Shown: one piece after another, positions 37,343-48,200 of the stretch
Position numbering within the stretch: the first letter of the stretch is position 1
Layout: each line of letters starts with the position of its first letter
Assembly: GCA_905250025.1 (NCBI GenBank)
Contig: CAJNOJ010000096.1
Coordinates: 62,001-126,000 of the forward strand
Source: Adineta ricciae
Taxonomy: Eukaryota; Rotifera; Eurotatoria; Adinetida; Adinetidae
Reading direction: 5' to 3'
Length of the DNA: 64,000 nucleotides
Notes under the pieces: generated by a model
Seen by the model: the letters and a program-made list of their open reading frames with translations, nothing else
Databases searched by the model: none
What the model was told of the DNA's origin: nothing
Translations under genes and position numbers: made by a program

Positions 37343-38412
37343 AAATATTGAAAATATCCATTACAGTCAATATCATACTCGATAAATTTTCATTCACCTC
37401 ATCGAAAAACACTCTGCTGCCGTCGTCTTTGTCTAGCACTTCTCACTCGCCCACGACGATGATGATGATTGTAACGATCCCTACAAAGATACTAACAACA
37501 TAGACATTCATCAGTCTCCATCATCATTCCATCAGCTATACTCACGATTCTCCATAATACAAGACCCATCGAAAGTAAACTCAATACGGCTGACGTCACT
37601 ATCATATATGTCGAATATCCATATCGAACAAACGCCGTCGGTAGTTGTAGCTCAGAACTTAGCGAATATGTCCAATGACATGTGAACAGTAGAAGACCAC
37701 CCAATGCAACACTTAGTGCTGACCCGTAGCATAACCAACGAATATGTCGATCGCCATACACCTCTTCATCGGCGAATCCTACCAAAAATACACTTTCGCT
37801 ACAAATCAATGACGAATGAAAGTGAACGAACCAGTACAAGCAATGCCAATGACAACAAAGATCACTCCGATGATGGCTAGACCTAACACAAAGTCAAACC
37901 AATCATATTTTTGAGTGTAAAGTAGATGAATGAGTACCGATAGAAGGTCGTGCCACAGTTTGTTTACATCGTTGTGGTGACCGGTAGAGATGGGCGGGAT
38001 GTTGTAGATGTGCACAAATATCCATCAATCCTGAGTTGATGGTCAGAATATAGCCAGTGACATTGTGAGGTTGAGTGGATGGAGGTGGAATAGGCGTGGT
38101 AAGTGTAGTTAAGAGTGGTGAATGATAGATAGTTTGAAGAGCATCGTCATCTTTGAGAATGACTTTTTCCCATGAGCTAGTGTGAAGAAAGATGGAGAAG
38201 CGTTTGATGAAGAAGAAAGTTACCTAGTTGTGATGGCGATGATGGCAAGAGTGAGTGCAGTGAGCTGAAGTACAAGAAAATTGTAGCGTAACATGTCGTG
38301 AAAGAGAGAGAGAGGGAGAGAGACGAAACGTGTCGAATGTGAAGTGAAGTGAAGGATAGAGGAGCATGTGCAGACATGATATCCAGGGATTGATGTTCAA
38401 ATATTATCCGTC
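37343..38412 (+). repeat. Long direct repeat, left copy (~1.07 kb)
   Basis: Aligns with 43638-44740 at a constant offset of 6295 nt through the whole coding part. The coding stretches 37492-37839 and 43787-44134 translate identically; only a few substitutions are visible by eye, near the two ends and one at 38271/44566. Beyond about 38412 the two copies diverge. The repeat carries a complete four-TM gene on the minus strand plus about 120 nt of its 5' flank. Confidence 0.93.
37399..38294 (-). CDS. Four-TM (claudin/tetraspan-like) membrane protein, copy A
   Basis: Five exons close in frame: 38294-38224, 38176-37938, 37882-37828, 37798-37546, 37491-37399, giving 236 residues. Membrane segments: TM1 LVLQLTALTLAIIAITT directly after MLRYNF; TM2 GLAIIGVIFVVIGIACTGS; TM3 WLCYGSALSVALGGLLLFTC; TM4 YMIVTSAVLSLLSMGLVLW. 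A long loop of about 75 residues between TM1 and TM2 has an N-glycosylation site (NVT) and two Cys; the C-terminal tail is strongly basic (RGRVRSARQRRRQQ). This layout is claudin/PMP22-like, but the claudin W-GLW-C-C signature is not obvious, so the family is inferred. The 29-nt intron 3 (37799-37827) is extremely short; without it the frame breaks. Confidence 0.72.
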
Positions 38413-38987
38413 CTTTATCCAACTATGAACAATTCGCTTTATAAAGGAGTAAACAAATGCAAATCATTTTCTTAAACAATAGAACATAATCAACAAGCTG
38501 TTTGTCTTGCTGTATAGATTGAGAAACAATTACTAGTTGTATGAAATATGATCTAGGTCTTAAAACCGAATCTTGTGTCTATTGTCACCACGACCTATCT
38601 CTACTTTTTCTCGTTTTTTCACGTACTTGTGCTCGGTGACTAATATGCATGTTATTAATCAATTTTTTTGCATAATATACGAAGCTTCATATGATGTTTC
38701 TATTTCTTATTTGTTGATTGTCGTCACATGTCAGTACAATCATGGTCAATGATATATTTCTTGCTCGACGACGTGTTCTGGATGAATAATCACTGAGATA
38801 AAGCTACCTATGGAATGTTGTTATTATGTACTTTTTATTCGTACTTGCCTCTACCGAGTTCGTAAACGAAAAAAGTCATGAGTTTTCGCATCTTCCCATT
38901 ACCTAGATTCATCGAAACATAATCGTTATATGTTAAGTATGAGTATTTAATGATACTATGTTTTACACAGAATTTCAGATATTGTAC
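38413..38987. other. Spacer between the left four-TM gene and the EGF-Hint gene
   Basis: About 575 nt shared as upstream sequence by two divergent genes. No gene seen. TTTCAG at 38974-38979, 8 nt before the EGF-Hint ATG, is acceptor-like. Confidence 0.4.
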
Positions 38988-41900
38988 ATGCAGTCAATAT
39001 CAACGTCGAATCTTCTTGAAATCGAAACTAATAACAATGGTAATGAGCAACCATTTTTTCGGTAAGTTATTTAATATATTTTCAAAGACATATCTCTCAA
39101 AAATGGACTGGTTCATCAAATAGCTATTTTTTCTTAGAAAATGGTGGAATGCAATGCATAATTACCGAGTAAAAGTATCTGTATGCTGCCCGTTGGTTAC
39201 TCTTGGCCTAGTAGCAATGCTTGTCTTCTTCGTTTTCATGCTAATATATCTTCCGAATAGACAACAGCACGTGACAAATGTTCACATAAGTATAGATATC
39301 CTTTGCTCTATTCTTGCTTCTTTTTTTAATATCAACTGATAGTTTCGGTGTCATATGTGCTTATCTATGGGACCAATACAAAGCTCGGGCAAACCACAAA
39401 TGCTACCGATTTGGCGAGCATCGGGAATAATGTATATCACATTTGAGTATTCTACAAGATCTCTTATTGATAGCTTTGTTTAGTTAATGAAATTAACCGA
39501 TCTTACCAGTATTACTGTTGTAAATGCTAAGTTGATTCCAGCACCGATAGACACTGCTCCTAGAAAACGACAAGTAGTGTATGTATATGCTTTCGACGTT
39601 TAAAGATAATTCGTACAAGCTTGATACTCGTATTCTAGAACGGATACAATTCAGTGTCAGAAAGATCCTGGTACAACAGGTGATCTGTTAGTTTTGACAA
39701 TATCAGTGAATTACCCAGGCGATTGTGTTGACACCGACTGTCGAAAAGCATATGATAACAAAATTCGAAATCTGTTTAATAGTTTGCACGCTAAGCTAAG
39801 TTTTGATATCATGTTTGCCAACGGTCAAGTGCCACAAGTAGAGCTGAGTTTCTGTTTCATCGAATCGCTCTCCACAGGTAGTTCGCTCTATTTCAATGAA
39901 TTCATAACATGTAGAGATTTACTGATGCGTTACAATGTTAGCGAGTTGTTGGCCGGCTTGTTCAAATAGTGGTACATGTTCCTCTGATGGAACATGCTTG
40001 TGTCGAACTGGTTGGAATGGTTCAGATTGTACAATACGTATGTGTGAAACTTCAGCAAATTTCAATTCTATTCTTTCTGTTGTAGCCGTCTGCTCGAAAC
40101 CATGCCTGAATAATGGCACTTGTTCTTCACCTAATACTTGCACTTGCATATCGGGATGGGACAGTTCAACTTGTGCAAATCGTAAGCAACCATACTTAGA
40201 AATCTCGACGTTTTCACACATTTATTACAATTTAGCTGTGTGCTCAAAAGTTTGCCTGAACAATGGTACTTGTTCTTCACCGAATACCTGTACTTGTGCA
40301 ACAGGATGGGACGGTTCGACTTGTGAGAATCGTAAGTGAAATCTCTTCGTTGAGTATACTCACTATTATTTCTGCATTAAGCGATCTGTTCTACACAATG
40401 TAAAAACAATGGCACATGCATAGCGCCTAATAAATGTTCTTGTACAACAGGATGGAGTGGCTCAGACTGTTCAGCTCGTACGTATTTATCTCAAACAAAT
40501 GAAAGCAACAAATATATGATTTGAACGATATTATTTACTATTTTCATCATGTTTAGCTGTTTGCTTGCCTCAATGTCAAAACAATGGTACATGTACAGGC
40601 CCTGGCGTGTGCAACTGTACAGCAGACTGGACAGACTCAGATTGTACAACACGTACGTGTGCAATCTTTTCTGCACTGGCGTGAACTGTAGATGATTGCA
40701 ATATTCTTTTCTTCACTCTAGCAATCTGTTCCATTCCATGTTCAAATGGTGTCTGTTCCAAACCTGGAGTTTGTTCGTGTGCAGCGGGATGGCAAGGATC
40801 CGAATGTACAACTCGTATGTAGTCATCTCACGTGGCAGGCACAGCTTATCACAGTATATTTATTGGTATTTGTTTCTATTATAGCTGTCTGTTCGAAACC
40901 ATGCCTGAATAATGGCACTTGTTCTTCACCCAATACTTGCACTTGCATATCGGGATGGGACGGTTCAACTTGTGCGAATCGTAAGCAACCATACTTAGAA
41001 ATCTCGACGTTTTCACACATTTATTACAATTTAGCTGTGTGCTCAAAAGTTTGCCTGAACAATGGTACTTGTTCTTCACCGAATACCTGCACTTGTGCAA
41101 CAGGATGGGACGGTTCGACTTGTGAGAATCGTAAGTAAAAGCTTTAACTTGAGTATACTCATTGTTACTTTTGCATTAAGCGATATGTTCTACACAATGT
41201 AAAAACAATGGCACGTGTATAGCACCCAATAAATGCTCTTGCGTGGCAGGATGGTCTGCGTCCGATTGCTCGGTTGGTAAGTAATTGCAAAGTTCTGGAA
41301 TTCAGAACACTCGCTTGAAATGTGCCTTTCCATTACTTAGCTGTTTGCTTGCCTCAATGTCAAAACAATGGTACATGCGTAAGTCCTGGTTTTTGCAACT
41401 GCTCGTCCGGTTGGACAGGCTCAGATTGTGGAACACGTATGTTCAGTATCTTGAGAATGTTATTGTGCGTATTTGAACATGACATAATTTGATTCGTTCC
41501 AGCAATATGCTTAACACCATGCTCCAATGGTGTTTGTTCGAGTCCTGGCGTTTGTTCATGCGTGACAGGATGGCAAGGATCTGATTGTAAAACTCGTACG
41601 TAGCTGTTCAGTCGTAATCGAAATTTAGCCCTTTAAACTTGCTGGAGATGGATCAGAAGTAATCCTATATCGTACTTCTTTTCAGCTATCTGCTCTCAAG
41701 GTTGTTTCAACGATGCCACGTGTGGATCACCCGGAGTATGTACATGTGCGTCCGGCTGGACAGGATCGAACTGCACCACAGGTATAGAAAAAAACGTCAT
41801 ATGACTACTTGAACCCAAGGCGAACGATATCTTAATAATATAGCGATTTGCCTGCCGGGATGTTTAAACAATGGCATATGCGTTAGCCCAGGTACATGTC

Positions 41901-43463
41901 AATGCACAAATAGTTGGAGCGGATCAAATTGTCAATCGCGTAAGTGATCATTTTACATGAAGATAAAATCTCTTTGGATGTAACTTCAGCTGTTTGCACT
42001 TCCCAATGTTTGAATGGTGGTGTGTGTTCTTCTCCCGGGATCTGTACGTGTTCAACGGGATGGTCTGGCTCTACTTGTGGAACAGGTAAGTGATACGCAC
42101 ATGAAATACATCGATGCAAATATGATTAATGTTTTAGCTATTTGCTCCAGTTCATGTCTGAATGGAGGCGTCTGTCAAACTCCTAATGTTTGTTCCTGTA
42201 CATCTGGATGGACGGGTTCAAACTGTCAAACGCGTATGCATGGATTTTATGTAGAAAATCAGAAACATACTTTTATCTTTCGATATTGCAGCTATGTGCA
42301 CCCCTGTGTGTTCAAACGGGGGCACGTGTTCATCTTCTAGGACGTGTGCATGTGTAACAGGATGGCAAGGAGCAGATTGTACAACGCGTACGTAATGCTT
42401 TTCACGGCAATAGTATTTTTGTATAATGGTTAACCTTAATATTCTAGCTATCTGTTCTCGAGGCTGTGACAATGGTGGCTATTGTGTTAGCCCAGAAAAA
42501 TGCTATTGTCCACAAGAATGGAGTGGACCAGAATGCCGAAAACGAGTTGGTATGATCATATTGTTGCAGTGAACATCTTAGAAAAGATTCTACTCTTCTA
42601 TTTCAGAGAATAATGGTTGTTATTTTGGTAAAGATAGAGTCAATCTTGTCGACGGTGGACAACGCTACATAGAAAATTTAAAAGTTGGAGATCGAGTTTG
42701 GTCGCTTAGTACAGATGGAAACTCATTCATTGAGGACGAAATTGTCTTAATGATGCATAATGAACCGTCCAAAGCAGGTTTGCATATTAGCCCGATGAGT
42801 GAATGCCATCTAGCTTCTTCTTCGTACTAATCTAGAACTTTTCTATACAATGGAAACCGTCGATGATAACACTATTAGTTTGACAACAACTCATAATATT
42901 CCAGTTTATGATGCAGAAATGGATCAAATCAGATATCTACGTGCATCGAAAGTAACGACCAAGCATCACCTGATTCTGTTCAATAGAAGATTAGCAATCA
43001 GAAACATCACCACTACTTCTCGTCTGGGTTATTACTCACCATTAACTTTGAGTGGATATTTATATGTCAACAATATATCAACATCTGTTTTTTCTGACAG
43101 GTATAGTTTCTTTCATAGAGTGGAAAAGTTCATCAGATTGATTTCTTAGCCAAAGGGAAAGATAGTAACATGCTGATGTGTTTTCTTTATCTATTTAGCT
43201 ATGGAGTATCGCCAGACACTCTTCAACGCTTCTTCACACCTATTCGTGTGTACTATTGCGTCATGAGATGGTATTTTGGTAACAATTATGATCCCTTTCA
43301 AACCAATACGAAAGAAGGCTTGCATCCTTTCATTCAATATCTCAAAGAAAATAAGCATATGTTCAAAATTATTTATTTCAGCCTCAAATACGTCTTTCTT
43401 ATCTCAATATTTTATCTCTTCTATAAGTATTTGTCCATCATTATTTCTTCAAAAGTCCATTGA
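38988..43463 (+). CDS. Single-pass EGF-repeat protein with Hedgehog-type Hint autoprocessing domain
   Basis: The ATG at 38988 opens a short cytoplasmic tail. A signal-anchor follows ([20 protein letters not shown]), then a ~130-residue extracellular region (ending near [10 protein letters not shown]) of unknown fold, then 17 EGF-like repeats from 39950 to 42545. Each repeat has six Cys in the pattern C-x3-C-x3-4-G-x-C-x5-C-x-C-x2-GW-x4-C, one exon per repeat, all phase-1 introns. Exon 42607-42777 begins the Hint domain: [38 protein letters not shown]; the Cys of GCYF is the expected catalytic Cys. Exon 42836-43100 supplies [12 protein letters not shown] (T-x-x-H) and [12 protein letters not shown], then [20 protein letters not shown]. 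Exon 43199-43463 ends with a hydrophobic segment ([20 protein letters not shown]). No Hedgehog signalling domain is present. Hint domains of this kind cleave themselves off their N-terminal partner. Total about 950-1000 residues. Confidence 0.85.
40085..41596 (+). repeat. Internal tandem duplication of five EGF exons
   Basis: EGF repeats 2-6 (40085-40813) and 7-11 (40885-41596) correspond one to one, offset about 800 nt. Repeats 2/7 and 3/8 are almost identical, including the 54-nt intron between them (starting GTAAGCAACC); 4/9 are similar; 5/10 and 6/11 have clearly diverged. Order and exon phase are conserved. Confidence 0.88.
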
Positions 43464-43637
43464 ATACTGATTTAAATTGATCAAATCTTTTCTACAAGTA
43501 GCATACACTCTCAATATACAATATTGCTGGTGAGCTTGTTTTCTTTGATACAGTATTTTTTTATTTACTTTCAATAAACTGATATAACAATGTTTAAGTT
43601 CATTTTTCCGGATTAACAATAAGAAATATCTGTTCAA

Positions 43638-44740
43638 AAAAATCGAAAATATCCATTACAGTCAATATCATACTCGATAGATTTTCATCCACCTCATCGA
43701 AAAACACTTTGCTGTCGTCGTCTTTGTCTAGCACTTCTCACTCGCCCACGACGATGATGATGATTGTAACGATCCCTACAAAGATACTAACAACATAGAC
43801 ATTCATCAGTCTCCATCATCATTCCATCAGCTATACTCACGATTCTCCATAATACAAGACCCATCGAAAGTAAACTCAATACGGCTGACGTCACTATCAT
43901 ATATGTCGAATATCCATATCGAACAAACGCCGTCGGTAGTTGTAGCTCAGAACTTAGCGAATATGTCCAATGACATGTGAACAGTAGAAGACCACCCAAT
44001 GCAACACTTAGTGCTGACCCGTAGCATAACCAACGAATATGTCGATCGCCATACACCTCTTCATCGGCGAATCCTACCAAAAATACACTTTCGCTACAAA
44101 TCAATGACGAATGAAAGTGAACGAACCAGTACAAGCAATGCCAATGACAACAAAGATCACTCCGATGATGGCTAGACCTAACACAAAGTCAAACCAATCA
44201 TATTTTTGAGTGTAAAGTAGATGAATGAGTACCGATAGAAGGTCGTGCCACAGTTTGTTTACATCGTTGTGGTGACCGGTAGAGATGGGCGGGATGTTGT
44301 AGATGTGCACAAATATCCATCAATCCTGAGTTGATGGTCAGAATATAGCCAGTGACATTGTGAGGTTGAGTGGATGGAGGTGGAATAGGCGTGGTAAGTG
44401 TAGTTAAGAGTGGTGAATGATAGATAGTTTGAAGAGCATCGTCATCTTTGAGAATGACTTTTTCCCATGAGCTAGTGTGAAGAAAGATGGAGAAGCGTTT
44501 GATGAAGAAGAAAGTTACCTAGTTGTGATGGCGATGATGGCAAGAGTGAGTGCAGTGAGCTGAAGTGCAAGAAAATTGTAGCGTAACATGTCGTGAAAGA
44601 GAGAGAGAGGGAGAGAGACGAAACGTGTCGAATGTGGAGTGAAGAAGATGTAACTGAATGTGAAGTGAAGTGAAGTGAAGGATAGAGGAGCATGTGCAGA
44701 CATGATATCCAGGGATTGATGTTCAAATATTATTCGTTCC
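43638..44740 (+). repeat. Long direct repeat, right copy (~1.1 kb)
   Basis: Right partner of 37343-38412, same orientation. It differs mainly by an insertion of about 33 nt in the 5' flank of the gene (around 44640-44675, within GAAGTGAAGT-type direct repeats) and a handful of substitutions. Homology stops at about 44740. Together with the left copy it brackets the EGF-Hint gene, which is on the opposite strand to the repeated genes. Confidence 0.93.
43694..44589 (-). CDS. Four-TM (claudin/tetraspan-like) membrane protein, copy B
   Basis: Near-identical copy of the gene at 37399-38294, with every exon at +6295 nt (44589-44519, 44471-44233, 44177-44123, 44093-43841, 43786-43694). It is also 236 residues, with the same four membrane segments, glycosylated first loop and basic tail. 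The only coding differences I see are a Val/Ala exchange in TM1 and two substitutions near the C-terminal end. All splice sites and the frame are intact, so both copies look functional. The start MLRYNF was chosen because the other frames upstream are CT-rich low complexity. Confidence 0.72.
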
Positions 44741-45200
44741 TTCTTCGATTAAAATTCAATTTCGTTTTATATCGATGTGATCTGTGTGAACTGATTCGAT
44801 TTACATACAATCAATGAAGTCCAGTATTTGCTGTGATAAAGATAAGTTCTTATTTGTTCAGAAGCAGTTGAAAAAAATTTTTCAATGTTTTTCACTCGAC
44901 ACACACGCGCACACAGTTATAAATAAATGACATTCTTTCGAGAGAACAACAGAAAAAAAACCACACAAGCAAACACACACGCACTCGAACGTATATATGT
45001 ATATACACAAAATTGCTCTTCGATCGTTGTTCTCGAGAATAAAAATGATGATCTGCCTAGACTAACAAATACTTAATGAGAAATGAAGAAATAAGGAGAG
45101 AAAAAAATAGATATGAAATTTTTCGTTTCATGCAAAGTGAAAAGAAAAAGCATATTGCACACAAAAATGACCATAATACTGATGAGATTCTATTTTGTTC
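44741..45200. other. Intergenic spacer right of the direct repeat
   Basis: About 460 nt with short CA/CG runs (about 44899-44915) and an ATAT/GTAT run (about 44990-45010). No gene is seen. It holds the Sbf 3' UTR and the promoter of the right four-TM copy. Confidence 0.4.
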
Positions 45201-48200
45201 CTAAGAATCCAGAAGACATGATTTGATTTTGTCGGTCCATGTTTGAGCATCTTGAGGGGTAGCAGCAATAAAATTATAGATGCGACGATTCGTATGTAAC
45301 TAAAATATAAAGAGAAACTGTTACACTATCATTCACATCAAGATGCAATGTGAGTTTACCTCGAAAGCTGCTCGACTATCGAATCGTCTCAATGCATTAG
45401 GAAATGGACCTGTATAAGGAAGTATTTCAACCGCGTCAGCTAGAAGAATAACACCTTTGGCGGTTTGATCATCGCTGCTATCATAATATCGAAGCTAAAT
45501 AAAACCGCAATGATGATAATCAGTTCATGTCTATTTCAATATTTACCTCATGCCGTACAGAATCCAGAACAAACCAACGTTCTTTCCATTGTTTTAATAG
45601 ATGGCCTCGTTTTCGTAAATAACCCTCATGCGTTCGATGTTGTGGACCAGAATTATTTCCCGTGACACCCGATGATGTAAACGAATGTGATAAACCATGA
45701 TGATCGTAGACACCTACAAAACACATTCAAGGATTAATCTTGTCACAAGTGACAATGAGCTGGTAATCAAGAGAAGATCTAGGAATTCTACGTGTAGAGA
45801 ATTAGATTCTATTGCTTAGTAGACTATGTATAAATACGAGGTATAGCGATAGTTTACCCGCCCTCTCCAGCAGAACATCTGTAATATCTGGAAATGATTT
45901 TGGTAACAAAAAAAAAGCAATAACAGTCATAAGAATATCATCCAAGAAATTACCTGTAACACTGCCTGTTTCAAAACGAGTTGAGTTAACAACAATTTGA
46001 GAATCAGATGGGCCGCTTGTACCGATTCGTCGACATGGTCGACATGAGGCAATCGATCGGCATTTTTCGTGACAAACGTTTGAGCATTCACGGCATTGTA
46101 ATGCACGTATTCCGTCTTATAAAGAAGAGATTTCGTAAAGAAAACTTTCGTAAAAGCAGAAACAAACCTAAAGTCGACTTCTTCGAATCAATAATCTCGT
46201 CACAAGTATCGCAGATTTGTGGCGATGAAAATTGTGTTAGCTCATATGTATGCGAGCCATACATAGATGATGTACGTGATGATGAAATCGATGAGGAAAG
46301 CGAACGTTGTGGGTGAAGATAATGTGGTGTAGAATTCATTCGTTTGTAAGCTTCATCTTGCATGGATAGACGCTGAAAAAGAAATATGTTCTCCACAAAT
46401 TGAAATGGTTTTTATTCGTCTACATACTTGTACTTTTTCACGTTCAGGCTTTTCGATTTTATCCCAGTAGGTTTTCCATGAATCTCCATTCGTATGTGCT
46501 AATGTATTGGACATTTCCTATGAAAACAAAAGATGTTTTTTCTCGGACTATTCACTGCTTTGTTTCGTCATACCGAAACAATTTCATTGAAGAAGTCTGG
46601 TAAACAAATACTGATATCATCATATACAGCGGATAGGCATTTACTACGTTGTCGAAGTTCTGCATCATTCAAGTGTTCATCATGTTCAGCTAAGGCGATA
46701 TCGAGATCATACGGACAGCCTGTCTCCAATGTTTCACTTAGATAAAAATCCCATATATCCAATGAATACATTTTGTACGATGGACGAAGAACACAACTTT
46801 CAGTGCTTGGCGAATATAGAAAATTATAGAATCTTGAGCATTCTCGATTAATTTTACTGACATAATCCCAAATATTGATTGTATTACATCGATATAAACC
46901 TACAAGAAGGAGAACGACGTTTTCGATAGAATATTCATTCAATTTACCACTGATCTCTTCGGCGAGAGGATCACGAGTCGTGTCCACATACCAGTTGCGA
47001 TCTTTTTTACGTTCGCAGTCACAATCCAACATGAAATTTTTGAAACGATTGGATAAATGATGATAAGCAAGGAAACGAAGATAGTATTCATTAAATTCAA
47101 ACTCGGTTGGAAACTGACTCCAGATCTAAAGCGACATTGGTTCAGTTTCTGATTCTATTAATAAATCGAATTCTTACTTGATGAACAAGATCGAGAAACT
47201 GAAGAAATACAGGTGCAAAGCCAGTCTTATTCGCTGCTGTTTGATTTGATCGATGTGAAAAGCGATGTCCGAATGCAAACCATTCTCGTTCAATCAAGGT
47301 TTGAAAGCCTTCAAATGTTCGATAGTATGGATCAAGTAACAATTCACTAATAGAAACAAGTTGAGAAGCAGTGTCCCAACCATCTTCCACACAAATCATG
47401 ACGGACGATGCATGATCTTCGATAAATTGAACAATATATACACTGATCATTAAGATTTTTTGTAACTAGGAAGAATAGGGCTTATTCGAGGACAACGAAT
47501 AAAGAAAGATATTTTACTTGATAGAGCCATCGTGACTCTTCGATCAGTTTATAGAATGACATTGAATTCGGTAATGTAACCGATGAAATATCTGTGCCAT
47601 TGTGATTAGCATGACCATTGGATGTTTGAGCGGACATACTAGGCACGCATGCTCGTGTCATCTTCTTGAAACTGGTCTTTATTTGACTAACATCATGAAA
47701 TTCTAATGGAAGAAAACAATAATTTTGAAATTGTTCTAGTCGACCAGTCTAAAATGAATTAAATAATGAAGAACGAAATTGATTTTGTGGGGAGATTCAA
47801 CTTACACGATGCTGGGCTCGATCACCGATGATATAAAGCGGCGATCGTTTATGTACTTGTAAAATAGATTCATTGAAATCAATATCAAAACTTGATAAAC
47901 CATTTGTGCCACCTGTTCCGCCATTTGCTGCTGTTGCTGATGGTGTTGGTGAATTCATTGATGTATAACTAGCCGTGTCACTTCGAGGTAGCGTATCCAT
48001 ATTTGAATGAATGTTCACGCTCGCTATAAACACAAAAGAAATGTTATTTTGGATACGAAAAAAAGATTAGAAAACACTGTCAAAATTCATTCAAAGCAGT
48101 AAGCGAATGAATTGTGATATAAGATAAACATAAAATAGAAGCGGATGCGAGTTATGGGGTCAACAATCTTTCGCAGGTTTACCCATCGTCTGCCGCATAG

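Noticed and set aside
39950-42545. CRISPR-like array, because regular ~95-nt units alternate with ~50-70-nt spacers
   Set aside because: The units are EGF exons and the spacers are introns with GT-AG ends in a eukaryotic gene; the repeats vary and translate in one frame.
37343-44740. LTR retrotransposon, because two ~1 kb direct repeats flank a 5 kb interior
   Set aside because: The repeats encode a spliced four-TM gene, do not have TG...CA ends, and the interior has no gag, protease, reverse transcriptase or integrase. It fits a gene/segment duplication.
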